A stretch of 64,000 bases of DNA from Tetrahymena thermophila SB210 (Eukaryota > Ciliophora > Oligohymenophorea > Hymenostomatida > Tetrahymenidae), in the NCBI RefSeq assembly GCF_000189635.1, contig NW_002476559.1, positions 1,054,001 to 1,118,000 on the forward strand. The letters run 5' to 3'. The notes under the pieces were generated by a model. The model was not told the DNA's origin and did no database searches. It saw only the letters and a program-made list of their open reading frames with translations. A program made the position numbers and the translations under genes. Positions within the stretch are counted from its first letter, which is position 1, and every line of letters begins with the position of its first letter. This document shows, piece by piece, positions 36,573-49,808 of the stretch.

Positions 36573-38198
36573 ATGGAGAAGCTATAATTTAAGTGCAATA
36601 TTCACCCTAGCTACGACATAAACTTAATTAGATTTCATAAAGACATCTCTTAAGTTCTTTCATGTGCTTGCTGTATTGAAGAATAAGATGATTTAGCAGG
36701 TGTAACTTCAATCAGCTTTTAGAAAATGATTGAAGCGACTTAATAAACTTATTTCTATAATTGGCCACCTTATGAAAAAGAAGTATCTTAACAGCTAAAA
36801 TAGCAACTCAGCAATTTCTTTACCAAAATGGATGATATGAATTAAAAAATGATAAATGATGTCATGAGTTTTTTCTAGGATCTTAGAGATCAAATAGAAA
36901 AGAAAATATCTTCTGTTTAATAGAAATGCATAAAATTTATTTAACAATAGCAGGAACAAGAAAGCAATTTGGTGAAGGAATACAATAATATTTCAAGAAA
37001 ACTAGATATATAGAAAATAATTAATGATGATTCTAAATCTATCTTTTAGAAGAATTAAGAGTTGAAGAAAATAGTTGATGATGCACTTGAATAAAAACCA
37101 AAAAATACCCAAAAGATCTAGAAAATAGCAAAGCAAGTAGAATCAAACTAGCAATTCAATTTAAGCATGCTGGAAAGAGTTAAAAGCTAAATTCTCAGTA
37201 ACTTAGATTTATTTAATAAATAAATGGATAATCAGCAAAATAAGGATTATGATTTGCAATAGCAAATAAATATGTCAAGTCTTTCGCAAATATTGAGAAA
37301 TCAATTCAATTAATTTTCTATTTCTTTCATAGACTCGTTAGAATAAGCGATTTCATCTAACTTTTATCTTTTCTCAGAAATTTTTTAGCAGCCAATATTT
37401 AAGAAAGAATATATCAATATTAACTATGATAGCTTATAAGATCATCATTATACTGACATTCTCAAGCTAGCATAATTAATCTCTCATTTGCCTAATAACA
37501 AATCTAAATAAATTTAATCATATAAAAAGACTCATAATCTAATAAATAATTTCTTGAATAGGGCGTCATAAAAATAATCAGTGTAAAATTTGTTGATGAG
37601 ATATCCTATTTTTGAATTGATTCCAGAAGTCTAAGAAATAAATGAATAAAAAATTCAATTATTAAAATCTAACTACAACCAAAGTGCCTAATTGTTTTAA
37701 ATTTACAACTTGGACACACTATATCCTTAAGTAGACTACACAAATTAATAGTTGCAAGCGTTTTGTGATTTTATTATAAATCCAAGTCTTAAATATATTT
37801 TTAAAATAGAAATATCATAAAGTGCTAATAGGCAAAATTTATAATTTGGATTTGGACTTGGTAGAGACACTCTAATTAATCATAACTTATATGAATAAAA
37901 GCTGATGTACTTTTCTGATGGGCAATGGGGTGTTGACAAAGTTGTTAAAGGATAAAATTTAACTCAATAGGAAATATCTAGAAACATACATTTTTACACA
38001 ATTAAATTGTGTATATTAGAGAATATTTTTGAAGTCTTAGATTCAGTAGAAAATATTAATGTAGTTTCCATTAATTAAGAAATCACAGACATTTCTAAGT
38101 TCAAAGATTTAAGATTCTTTGTAAATATGTGCTCTAATTATAAGAAAGGTGACTGGATTAGAATTTAATAAATTGAAATAGTCAAATAATTTATTTGA
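36573..38198 (+). CDS. Cys/His-motif plus coiled-coil protein, TRIM-like architecture
   Basis: Single exon, ATG 36573 to TGA 38196-38198, 541 residues. The N-terminus has a compact Cys/His set (FKCNIHPSYD, then LSCACCIEEQDD) resembling a B-box-like zinc-binding motif. Residues ~65-210 are Gln/Lys-rich and strongly helical (QQLKQQLSNFFTKMDDMNQKM and similar), consistent with coiled coil. The C-terminal ~150 residues look globular, with FGFGLGRDTLINHNLYEQKL and FSDGQWGVDKV resembling the beta-strand and Gly/Asp patterns of B30.2/SPRY-like or lectin-like folds. Large families of such proteins occur in ciliates with unknown function. A membrane-free scaffold or ligase-like role is possible; domain calls are by eye only. 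Confidence 0.75.
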
Positions 38199-39153
38199 GA
38201 ATGCTAAATCAATTTGTCTTCATTCATTCTATTTTGATTGTTTGCTAAATTTATTTAGAAAAATAAAAAGAGATTTTCATTTTATTTATTTATTTATTTA
38301 ATTATTTATTTTTCATTCATTTTAACAAGTTAAAAATTTAAAACTTACTTTTAAATAAATATAAAGACAAATAGATAAATAGATATATATAAATAGACAA
38401 ATCATTTATTGATTTATTAAGAACAAAATAAAATTTTTACAATAATTTTTAAATTACTATAGATATTTAAAGTTGTAAAGAAAATAGGGATGGGTGATAG
38501 ATAGATTGGTGAGACATATTAAATTTTTCTAATTTTAAATTTTATTGAGAACTTATATTGATATTTTTATATACATAAAACTATATTTAGCAAGTTAAAT
38601 TTAATTAAAAGTTACTCTCAGAATAGCACATCTAATCCTTACTTTATCTTTTTATTCTTAGTAAAGAATAAATGTTTAGCAAATCATAATTTAAGATTTT
38701 TAAGTCGTACTTTAGAAATTATCTTAAGGTTAGAGTTATTGATTGAAGGCATATTTCTTTAACTGCTCTCTTGAATTGATGAGATGAGATATTAATAAAT
38801 ATTTTTATTTTTTATTATTTTAAATTCATTCATCTAAATAATTCATTTTAATTTTACTTTTCTATGATTATCATATTCTTAAATTTTAGATTAATAAACT
38901 TTAAAATAATGCTTAATTAAATATTGCAATAAAATATTTCAGATAGAATGTTAAACCTACTAACATTTTCCTACTTATTAATATATAAAGGGTGTTATGA
39001 AGTTGCAATAGGTAGGTGGTGTTATAAAATTGCTATACGAGAGTGGTTTATTATAAATTTATATTGGGAGGATGCTTGTACCCTCATTTATCAGATAAAT
39101 TTATTTTTTAGTTATTTTAAAAACTAGTTTGAAATAATTTAATTTTTAATTTA

Positions 39154-39202
<49 letters not shown>

Positions 39203-39606
39203 GGCTCTCTCTTAATTTTTAGCATTAACTTCAAAAGACAAAATACTTTCTTTTTAAATTATTTATTAAAAAATTTTCAATGTTTATTATTAATTACATA
39301 ATGTAAAAAATGCTAATCATTTTAAAATATTTATTTATTTTTCCTAACACTTAAAACAAACAATTTATTCTTTCATTTTTTATGAATTTTAATAATTTTT
39401 TATAAAATATGTTAAAAATATTCAATAACAAAATTTTTATTGGTTGATTGATTAATTGATAATAATTCTTTTGCTTTAATAAAAAAAGATTTATTATTAA
39501 ATTACTTTTATTATTGTTATCTAATATCTAAAATCAACAAACATATTTAAAATAATACTTGAAAATAGATTAAATTTTCAAAAATAAATAAGTAGAATAT
39601 TTAAAA
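38199..39606. other. AT-rich spacer with TTAG microsatellite
   Basis: Mostly simple sequence. Short G-rich segments at 38488-38520 and 38985-39080 show no coding frame. The TTAG array is listed separately. Confidence 0.5.
39154..39202. repeat. (TTAG)n microsatellite
   Basis: About 12 perfect tandem TTAG/GTTA units. Not the Tetrahymena telomere unit (GGGGTT). Intergenic. Confidence 0.95.
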
Positions 39607-40758
39607 ATGTCTTTAGAATTTAGAGAAATTCATGTATTTTATGCATAGAAATAGGTTATAACTTTCAATGATCAAATAGATTTAGTAAAGAATCGTGTTG
39701 AAAATTAGTTAAAAGCTCAACCAAAAGATATAAAGCTTCTGTTAGTAATGGCATAAATCTATCATTTATATTATAATAATTATAAATTGGCTTTAAATCT
39801 TATTAAGAAGGTGCTTTAAATAGATCCTAAAAATGTTGATGCTAGATTAGATTTAGTAGATATTATGAAATACCATTCAGTTGGAGAGAGCTCAGGAAAG
39901 CAGACATTATTAGAGGAATGTTTAGAATTGGACAAATATTATTGGCGCATCTACTTTATACAATTAAAAGTTTATGACTCGATGAAATTGAGCAATTTAT
40001 TTTTACTCTCTAAAGCTATAGAATACTTGGAGATGTTTCCAAATAATTTTTGGCTTAAAACATATTATTTGCAAATTGATACTGATATGAGCTAATAGAA
40101 TAAAATTTAAGACTTAACTTACTTAAAGGAATCAGAATATTTAGATTTCGAAATGCTTAGAAGATTGGCCTATATTACTAAAAATTAATAAGAAAAAGAT
40201 TTTTCAATATTATGTGAAGAATACTCTATTAGATTAAACCCAAACTCATTTTATTCTCTAAATAACTTAGCCTACTCAATAGCTAAATACAAAGATAATT
40301 AATAAAAAAGCATAGAATATTATAAAAAAGCTCTTGAATAAAATCCAAACTATTTTACCACTTTAAAAAACTTGGTAATAACTTATGAAGATATTAAAGA
40401 TTATACAAACAGTTTGTAATACCTCAAGAGAATATTAAGACAAAATAAGAAAAGTGAATTTGCATATCGGATGATGATTGGCAATAGTTTTAAAGATTAA
40501 GAATTTAAAATTGGTTTATTTTTTGCTAAAAAAAGTGTTGAGCTCTTTCCAAATTAATTCGATTTATTAATCTCATATTTAGACTTGATTGTTCGATCAT
40601 CAGGATATTAAATTTACGATTATGAAGAATTTGAAATTGTATCTTTTTAAGCAATGAAATATAAAACGAAAAATGTATCAGAAAACGATTTAGACTTTAT
40701 TTGCTAAAATTTAATCTACATTTATTCTCAAAATAATTTAATTGATGATTTTTGGTGA
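39607..40758 (+). CDS. TPR-like repeat protein, tandem paralogue 1
   Basis: Single exon of 383 residues, ATG 39607, TGA 40756-40758. Helical repeats of about 34 residues resemble TPRs: a segment with LALNLIKKVLQIDPKNVDAR, and SIEYYKKALEQNPNYFTTLKNL with the typical N-P-x(1,2)-Y/F end of a TPR. TPR proteins are protein-interaction scaffolds; no enzymatic domain or TM helix is seen. It shares order and motifs with the gene at 41423-42595: a common YWR residue pattern, a FPNN..W segment, and SEYLDFEMLRR...Y. The two are therefore a local tandem duplication, transcribed in the same direction with a 664-nt spacer. Confidence 0.82.
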
Positions 40759-41422
40759 ATAAATTTTATGTTTTTAAAATAAAAAATAAATGAAATTCTT
40801 TATTTGTTATTTATTAATTAATAGTAAAATTTAAATAGTATTTTAAAATATGTAAAATAAAATAAAATATTATTTCATATTAATTTATGTGTTTAATTAA
40901 TAAATAAGTATTTTTTTTATCAAAAATAATATAGCAAATTATATGTTTATTCCCTCAATTTCTCCTTAATAGCATCTGAAAAAATCAGAGAAATTGTTAC
41001 CGTATTATATGGTTATATAGCAGATTGAAAAAAATGGTCATATGTTGATCCCTAGTAATCATATATTTAAAATATTTATTATTTTTATTAATTATTTTTT
41101 ACACATTTACTTAATATGTAATAATATATATTTATAAATGAAAAGAAATAGCTTAAATTAAATGATAATCAACAAGTTGATATATTAACAAGGACTAAAT
41201 AAATAAATAAAACTCTTATTTGCTAATATATTATTAAAATTTATTTTAAGTATTAAATAAAGAAAATAAAATAAATACATAAATATTTTTATTTTTATAT
41301 TTAAATGAGTAATATTAATTTCACACATACAATTCATTTTGATAAGTATTAATCGAAAATCAAAATAATCTTTGATTTTTTATGAAAAAAATTTGATTAT
41401 TAAATTTTTAGTGAATTCAAAA
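40759..41422. other. Spacer between the TPR paralogues
   Basis: AT-rich. A short GC-richer segment at 40970-41060 has no coding frame. It presumably contains the terminator of the first gene and the promoter of the second. Confidence 0.45.
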
Positions 41423-42595
41423 ATGAAAATTAAAGATAAATAAGTGCTTGTTTTTTATGCTGAGAAGTAAGTTATTTTATATAATGAGAGTATTGATGAA
41501 GTGAAAAAAAGAATTGAGAGTGAACTTAAAGAAAACGAAAATGACATAAAATTGTTATCTATTTACGCTTAAATTCTACATTAATATGATAACGATTACA
41601 TTTTAGCATTGAAGTATATTAAGAAAATTCTTCAATTAAATAAAAAAGATGTGGATGCTCGATTAGAATTGATAATCATTATGTTACAGTACTTTGTAGG
41701 AAATACAGATGATTGTTAAAATATTTTAAATGAGTGCTTAAAGATTGATGATAATTATTGGAGGACACATTTTATTTAGATTAAGTACTATGATTTTCTT
41801 CTAAAAAGTAACTCTTTCATGATGAAAGAAATCAAATTGTTGCTAAATAGATTTCCAAACAATCCATGGATAACTGTTTACTACTGGCAAATAGCAGGAG
41901 ATGAGGATGAATTAAGTTTATAAGATGTTAATATGGAATTAATTGAAAATTCTGAGTATTTAGACTTTGAGATGTTGAGAAGAATTGCTTATTACTTTTA
42001 AAGAGTTGATAAAAATAATTTGGCTGAGTAATTACAGAAATAATCTCTAAAACTTAATCCTAAAAGTTTTGTAAATTTAAATAATTATGCTTAGCTCTTG
42101 AGAGATTCCTTTAATAACAATAAAGATTGCATTTACTATTGTCAAAAGTCACTTGAATATAATCCTCGTTATGTAATGGCAATGCTCAATTTAGCATTCA
42201 CTTACTAATTTTTAGAAAAATATGAAATTAGCAATAAGCTTATCAAAAATCTTATAGAAATATAAAACACTAAATCTATCTTTTTTGAAGGTCTCATTCA
42301 AAACTACATCAATCTCGAACAAACAGATAAAGCTATGTTATATTGCTAGAAGGCAAATAAAAAGTTCCCTAATAACTATGAAATAAATGTTATGTATTCC
42401 TATGAATTAATTTAACATCAAATTTACACAGAAGGAATAGAAACAGATTTTGAATATGTTGAAATTGTTTTATTTAATAATCTTGATCTCTTTATTAATT
42501 AGCCCAATTATGATTCTGATTATTATTATATTATAAATCATATGAATTATATTTATGGTGATAATGATGCAGATTACAATATAATCGAGATTTGA
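41423..42595 (+). CDS. TPR-like repeat protein, tandem paralogue 2
   Basis: Single exon of 390 residues, ATG 41423, TGA 42593-42595. It has the same helical-repeat organisation as 39607-40758: LALKYIKKILQLNKKDVDARL, NYWRTHFIQIKYYD, RFPNNPWITVYYW, SEYLDFEMLRRIAYY, YCQKSLEYNPRYVMAMLNL. The C-terminus is diverged and acidic/Tyr-rich (NYDSDYYYIINHMNY). It is probably a protein-interaction scaffold; specific role unknown. The long colinear similarity to its neighbour indicates duplication followed by substantial divergence, so the copies may have separate partners. Confidence 0.82.
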
Positions 42596-44154
42596 GTTAC
42601 CTTATACAATTTTAAATTCTCCTTTTTAAGTTAAAAAAACAATTTTATTGAAAAAATTTAACCAACAAATAAATAAATAAGTAAAAAAAAGTCAATTTAT
42701 AATTTATTGTAAAGTCTAAAAAAGGTTTTTATTCAAAGAAAATTTGTTTTTTTGTTTATTTGCTTTTATAGTTGAATTTATAATAGAAAATGATATTTAA
42801 AATATTAAGCAATTTAGCCAAAGAATTTTGAGTTTATAAAAAAATTTTATTAAATAACATTTAAATTAATAAATAAAATAAAATCTATCTATTTGTCTAA
42901 ATTTATTGATAAGATTTATAAAAGAATATTCAAAACAAATTTATTGATTTATTTGTTTGTTTGTTTTCTTTTGGAATTCAGAATAGAAAATTCTAATTAA
43001 AATTTGAAACAAATTAGTTAAAGAAGTTACAGTCTGAGAAATTGAAAAGGATTTTTGATCAAATTTATTTTTAAAATAAGAATAAAATTTAAAAAAATAA
43101 TTTTAATAAATTAGAAATCGACTGAAAAATTTATTTTAGTTTTTTGAAAATAACTTTTAAATGACTATTTTGCGAGTTGTTTAGTTAGCGTAATAACATT
43201 TCATTTTTTTACCTTGCTTTTTAATTTTAGAAATTCAATCTATTTAAATTTTTACTTTTTTTTTCCTCGCTCTTTTCTTTAGAAATTTAGCAATAATATT
43301 TCCTCATATAAATAAGTTTAAAATAAAAATATGATTTTAAATGTAATTTAAAGTTAAGCAGATATTATATTGATGATTGAATGGTCTAATAGTTGCTAAA
43401 AATAAAATGTTTTTGGCTAGATTTATTTTTTAGATAGAATTATTTCAGTAAATAATTTTTTTGGAATAACTTTATGCGTTACATCAAGATTTCAAATAGA
43501 TAAATTTCTAATTTAACGAATTATGGGTATTAAAAAAGGATAAAATTATCACCAAAATAATTTTTAGGATAAATAAATATTTAGCATTACAAAATTTATC
43601 TTTTTAGAATGGCTATAAATGAACTAGTACTTTAAAAAGAGTTATATTTATTTACCTATTTATAAAGTTGGTCTAATTTGATTGATTTGTTTAATTTGCT
43701 TCAGCAAATATGTAATTGAACAAGCAAGGAAATAATAAAGAATAAATAAAGAAAAAAGAAATTAAGCTTTGAAAGTAAATTTATTAATCCGCCAAATATT
43801 ACTCCACATAATCAAATAAAATAGAACAGAGAATATCAGAAAAACAAAATCTATTAATTACGTATGCTAAGTCAAATACGCGGGATTAGTGTTGTAGAAG
43901 TAGATATGTGAAGTGAAAAAAAATTAATCAATGAATAAGTGAGTGAATGAGGGTAATATGTAAAAATAAAATAATTAATTAGTGAAATTTATAATATTCT
44001 AATTAAATTTGGGTAGGATGACACACTTTTATTATAAATTAAAAAAAAAAAAAAAAAATTTTTATCAAATTATTTCTCAGAATTTTAGAAATTTGACTTT
44101 TAAAAGCTCAAATAATCAACTGTTCAATTTATAAATTCAAATATAAAAAAAGGA
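42596..44154. other. AT-rich intergenic spacer with a long poly-A
   Basis: Simple-sequence DNA. An 18-nt A homopolymer lies at 44041-44058, ~100 nt upstream of the next gene. No coding frame or structured element recognised. Confidence 0.5.
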
Positions 44155-45504
44155 ATGAACTAACCAGATTCACCCATTAATATAGAGAATTACAATCGCA
44201 CAAACTAAATGAAATAGCTATTAAAAAATTTCAATTATAAGTTAGTCTTGCACACAGCTGGATGTGCTTCTTACGCATTGAAGGAGCTTTGCATCAATCC
44301 AGGCTCATCGAAGGTTGTGCTTGAAGGTGGCTAATTCTATGCTAGAGGCTCTCTCGAGAAGGAACTCTTTGACAAGCGTAACGTTTACGATAAGCGTAAC
44401 TTAGTTGAGAAATATGTTTCATAGCAAACTGCTGAATTAATGGCTTTGGAAGCATTCTGTAAAGGATAAAATATTTTGATGAGATAAAATGAAATCGAGG
44501 AGATTGATAAGCCAATTGGCATTGGAATCACTGGATAGATAGGACATCATCGTGTCAATCAAGCCTATTTGACTATTTAGTCCATGAACTTTTTGAGAAC
44601 ATTCCATCTTACTTTTGATGATGAGCTTAATGGAAAGGATCAAAGAAAGGAGCAAGATGTTCTCATTAGCGATTTTATTTTCAATTCAATTTAGCGTTAT
44701 TACAGTCCCGAAAAAACTCAAGACTGGGAGTCACTTTTCGGCAAAAATCTTAAAGTCAACTTGCTCTAGGAACGTATGTTTGACATGTTTGAGTACTTAG
44801 ATTACGATGATTTTATCCACAATATTGTAATTTATAAGCGTAACACTGAGTAGTTCTAAAAACGTAAATAATCAAGTTAAAATTTCGATGAAAGCGACTG
44901 CAAAGGCGAGTTCACATTTGCAGTGAATCAGCATCTCGACAATTGTGTACTTTTTAGTGGTTCATTCAACCCTATTCATGAGGCTCACGTTTAAATTGCT
45001 TTAGAATCTAAAAAATTAAAAAACAGAGACAAAATTTATTTTGAAATGCCTTTAAAAAATGCAGACAAAGCAATCAAAGATCGTGAAACACTTTTACATT
45101 TAGTGCGTTCCATCTTCGATAAAGTCGAGAGCAATTTCTCTGATTAGCTGAAACCATTCTAATATGGTATCGTAATCAGTAAGAGATCCCTCTTTACCGA
45201 AAAGTGTTCCTACACAGCCAACTCTACATTTGCGGTTGGTATTGACACTTTCAAACGTATTTTAGATAAAAAATATTATAATGACTCAATAGAAGATAAA
45301 ATTGCAGCTCTTGCTACTTTTAAAAATAGTAAAACTGACTTTGTAGTAGCTCCTCGTCTCAATCCTCAAACAAACTAAATGGAGTATTATGACGATTTTA
45401 TAACCAACACTCCTGGGTTCTTAAAAGACAGTGTAATTGAAATGAAAGATTATCGTAATGATATTTCATCAACATAAATAAGAACTAGACAAAGATAAAA
45501 TTGA
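44155..45504 (+). CDS. CinA-like domain fused to a nucleotidyltransferase (NMNAT/cytidylyltransferase type)
   Basis: Single exon, 449 residues, TGA 45502-45504. ATG 44155 is preferred over the downstream ATG 44209 because the intervening 18 codons are coding in composition. Residues ~25-190 resemble the CinA C-terminal domain (nicotinamide-nucleotide amidohydrolase family): HTAGCASYAL, GSSKVVLEG, VSQQTAELMALEA, IGIGITGQIG. Residues ~262-449 are a nucleotidyltransferase: the HxGH-like loop appears as GSFNPIHEAH (269-278), and the C-terminus has the substrate-loop motif ISSTQIRTR. In bacteria CinA hydrolyses NMN while NMNAT consumes it, so the fusion suggests pyridine-nucleotide recycling, but the substrate is not proven. 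The second His of the HxGH loop lies in EAH rather than GH. It uses more CGT and GAG codons than its neighbours, which may mean high expression. Confidence 0.87.
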
Positions 45505-46782
45505 GATAGTTAAAAAAAAGAAACTTTTACTTCAATTAATTGAAAAATATTACTAAAATAAATAAATAAACAAACAAACAAACAATCAAACAAAATTATC
45601 TTGTTATCCATTTAAACATATTTAATAACAAAAATAATAACAACAATAATAAAAGATATTTATATTATATCAATAAAAATTGCATTTCATAATTTATTTC
45701 CTTATCCTTCCTTCTTCTTACCATACTTTTTATTCATTTATTCTAAATTTGTTTCTTTGTTTGTGTTCATAGAATTATTTAATTGATTTGTAATTATATT
45801 TCTTTGTTTCTAATTATAACCAAATTAGTTAATTAATAATTAGTCATATTCTGCTTATAAAAATTGTTTACATCAGCTTATAATTTTAATTAATAAATAA
45901 ATAATCTTAAAATTAGAAATTTTACAAGGAGCGTTTACCTTTGAAATTAATATTTTCAGCTATTTTGATTACTTTTTTTGTATGCTTAGAACTAATTTAA
46001 GCTTATTTCTTAAAACAATCAATTTTTTTATTAATGTGAATATATACGATTGGTTTGTGAAAAATTCAATGTAAAATCTTGAAAAAATAAATGTTAACAA
46101 TTTGTAAAAATAAATATTTTGCAAGTTAATTATAAATTAAAAGTAATCCAAAAATAAATCAATTCAGTTTATGTTATCTTTGACGAATTTTTAAAAAAAG
46201 AAGCAAAAATATTTTTTATTTTATTTTTAACACCTAATCAATATTAATAAATTTTTAAATACTTAAACACAGCTTACAGTTAGTTAAAAATTAAAAATAA
46301 TAATGTTCTAGGAGGACATTTATGGATTAAAATGTGTAAATTAATTAAATTTACTGATTTTATAAAATAAGATAATCAAAAACATGCATAAAATAGTGAT
46401 AAAAAGAGTAAACTGCTTTTAAAAATTCAAAATTTGGATTGCTAAAATAATAATTTTTATTGTTTTGTTAATAAAAAATAAATAAAAAAGCAAAATGAAA
46501 AATGAAAAAGAGAATGAATGAATGAATGAAAGAAAGAAAGATAGATAGATAGAAAGAAAGATAGATTAATTAAAATTAGAATTAGAATTAAATTACAATA
46601 TTTCTTTTAGTTTAATATTTTAATCATTAATTAATTTAAAGCAATATAATTTATTTATTTATTTTAAATAACGCTCAATTAGAGAAATAACGATACTTAT
46701 CAGTTTTTTTAATTTTTTGTTTCTTTGTTGTTTAATTATTAAGATAATTAGATAGATAAATAGATTTAATGATTGATTTACA
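45505..46782. other. AT-rich spacer with AAAC, GAAT and GAAA/GATA microsatellites
   Basis: Contains an AAAC-type run near 45565-45595 and a GAATGAATGAAAGAAAGATAGATA-type compound microsatellite at about 46510-46566. It lies between convergent gene ends (45504 plus, 46783 minus). No coding frame. Confidence 0.55.
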
Positions 46783-49700
46783 TCACTAATTTAACTACGT
46801 CAGTAACTTGTTTGCGAGATTGTTTTTAAAAATTTAGTTTTTATTAGATTTTTTTAATTTATCTATGTCAATGTAGGTTGTGGCGTTTTCGAAGGCATAC
46901 TGAATGAAATATCTCATTTATTCTTCGCCTTTGATATTCATTTCCAAAGCTTCTTTGAAAAGCAAGCTTATTGGCAATTTATGGGCAAGATGGTTTTTAG
47001 GAATGTTCATTTTTTCTGTTAAACATATATTGTAAAAAATAGATTGCAAATTTTTGTCTTCTTCACTTAAAATCTCATTCATTGAGCCAACATAGCCAGG
47101 AGAAAGTATTTGAGTAATTTCAGTAGAGTTACTATTACTGGAAATCTACTGTTTCAATAAGATGGATTGTATGTTTTCATTATTATAATTAGCGATACTT
47201 GAGTTATGAGAAACCTGCTACCTTTGAGAAGGATTTGGGGATTTGGATTTACTGAATTGATTAATACTGTAGACCTTGTTTAAATCTTCTTGATGGCTCT
47301 CATAAGTTGATTTTAACTATTAAGAAAGCAATTACAAATTCTACAAATCCTTTTACTTTTTCATCAGCTTATTTATCAATTCATTTTTTGAAAGTGAAAT
47401 TGACTGAGAACTCACCTAGTCTGTTGAGATCGAAGTTTAATAAGTTGAACAATTATTTGAATTTAAACTTTTTTTTACACTTTCTTCAAAATTATTTGCT
47501 TTTGGTTCTACATTTATTTTACCTAAATCTTTGATGTCGAAATTAAGAATTCTTTAACTTTTAAACGAGCGACCTTGCTGTTATTATTGCTACTACTAGT
47601 CATTTTAGGTTATATTCTTTAATACTAATTCTTATTGGTTATTATTAAAAGCTTAAGGAGAATTAAAGTATGGCTTTGGATATAATAGATTATTCTGTGG
47701 CGAAGATAATTTGTCTGCCATCCTATCAGTTAATAAATAATTTTTAATTTTTTCATCGTGTTAGTTCTAAAGTGACTGCTATGCCAAATTAAATTAAGGG
47801 GAAACACTTCTTTACTGGTTTTACATAACTAACCTGCTGCTATAGATATTAATATTACTATTACTATTATTATTATTTTCAGTATTTTTATTTTGATAAC
47901 TGCTAGGTGTATTTGTTGATAGGCTTTATTTAGTGCTATTATTGCTGGTGTATTCGTAGCTATTTTATTTGAGATGTAGTTAAGGAGGAAAGAATAATTG
48001 TTATTGTCCCATGCTAGTTTTTTCAGCTAAAGAAGCTGATTAGCTTCCATTATTAGATATCTATGTGCTAAAACTTGGTTGATTAATTAAAAGATATGGC
48101 GAATTAGTAGTATCTATGGTGTTTTAAAACGTTTATGATTAATTATTTGCAAAGGTAAACCTTTAAGGAGAATTCAATCCATTCATTTAAGTTAGCTGAT
48201 TACTATTGATAGAATTGTTATTTTAGTTGAGAGTACTCAGTGATAAAGCATTTTAATTTGCAGGTGTTTATTAATTTTGGTAGTATTCTTATAAAATTTT
48301 AGATTAGTTATTGCTGGTGTCTTTGACATTCAAATTATTTCTACTGCTTGAAGCAGGGTTACTTATAGACTAATTGTTATTGATATTTTATTAGTTTAGA
48401 TTTATTTGAAATGTAGGGATGTATTTTATGTTTTGCTGTGTTGTAGAAAAATTATTTACTTAATTTAAATTAGCATTAGATTGTGATAATAAATAATAAG
48501 ACGCGCTTGAATTACTTTCCAGATTTACGGCGCTTTGATTTGGTTAAGAGATACTTTTTGTGTTTCCTTTTTGATTATCATTTTTGATTTCATTTTTTTA
48601 AACATTGACTATTGTTTATAGCTAATTAGAAAGATATTTGTTGAATAGATTTAAATTTTTACTATCAGCATTCACATTAACTTCAGGTTTTTTTAAAATT
48701 CCCTGCAGTTGTTTAGAATTCGATTAAGGGGAAAGGAATCCCTGATCTGAAAATGTAGGTTTTTAAATATTCATTTCAGTGTTGTTTAAAACTAAATTTC
48801 TGGGAGTGGCTTCACTTTGCACTCTTTGACTTTAGCTGGGAAGAGCTGAGTTGAAGTTTTGGAGCAAATAAAAATTATTATTTGAAGTATTCAGTTTTAA
48901 TGGAGAGGTTGATTTGCAAGTATTAGATAGTACTGACAATTTAAGTTTAATAATGTTCTTGATTTGATGAGCATGACAAGAAAGATAATCAGAGAGGATT
49001 TATGAAAATGAGGAAGGGAATTCTTATTCTAACTCAGTTTAGAGTTAAGTAAAGATTGATTAGTTGTCGCAATGCAATGCTCTCTGAATTACTTCTTTTA
49101 AAACTAAAGCCCTTCTTTCTTTAATTTCAAGTAGTTTTTACTCTTTTAAAAGTGATGCAAAGTAAGCATTAATTCTTTCTAATTTATTATCTATTTGTTT
49201 GAGTGCTTTATTTAAATCTAATCCATCAATTTGTGGATTTTCTCTCACACATCTATCTGCATGATGTTGCTTTAATTCGTTTAAATGAAGAGCTGTTGAG
49301 CAATTAAAACAAACAATAGAAGGAATTGCCAGCATTTAATCACTTCTACGCTAGTCTGCTTGCTGCGAAATATTATTTAATGGAATACTGAGAGAAGATG
49401 TATTGGTGTACGTTCTTTCAGTTTAATTGGGAGGCAATAACTTTTTGTATTGAAGTAAATCATTACTTTGCAGATTAATTTTGTTCGCATTACTGACTCT
49501 GTGTATATCCATATCATTCATGCTGTAATTTTAAAGACTGTTTTAAGTGTATTTATAATTATTGCCTAATCTTTCATCCCTAAGTTTAAAATATTTAAAA
49601 AATTATAAGGCCAAATTTCCTTAATGAATTTATTTAAAAATGATCAAATAAACTATTATTTTAAATTCTCTTGCTTTTACTTAACGCCTTTTGAAATGGT

Positions 49701-49808
49701 TTCGTACTGAAAGTAAGGATTTACGGAGTTTAAATTTACTCTCATGTTTCCTACTCCTCTATTTTGGCTAACACTTTAAGCTTAATCGTTAATTCTTTAA
49801 GTAAGCAT
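46783..49808 (-). CDS. C2HC zinc-finger protein with long Asn/Gln/Ser-rich region
   Basis: Two exons, 49681-49808 then 46783-49579 (intron 49580-49680, GT-AG, phase 2); 974 residues, TGA at 46783-46785. The only clear domain is a single zf-C2HC unit at ~133-153: Cys133-x2-Cys136-x12-His149-x3-Cys153, reading CFNCSTALHLNELKQHHADRC, followed by a short helical stretch. Residues ~250-780 are a low-complexity Asn/Gln/Ser/Thr desert (prion-like composition). The C-terminal ~180 residues become helical and charged and end in a folded-looking segment (MNIPKNHLAHKLPISLLFKEAL). zf-C2HC proteins of this sort are often cytoskeletal or ciliary, but nothing here proves a role. Confidence 0.85.

Noticed and set aside
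44437..44800. Short ORFs on both strands around 44437-44800
   Set aside because: They overlap the CinA/nucleotidyltransferase exon in other frames; the main frame carries family motifs.
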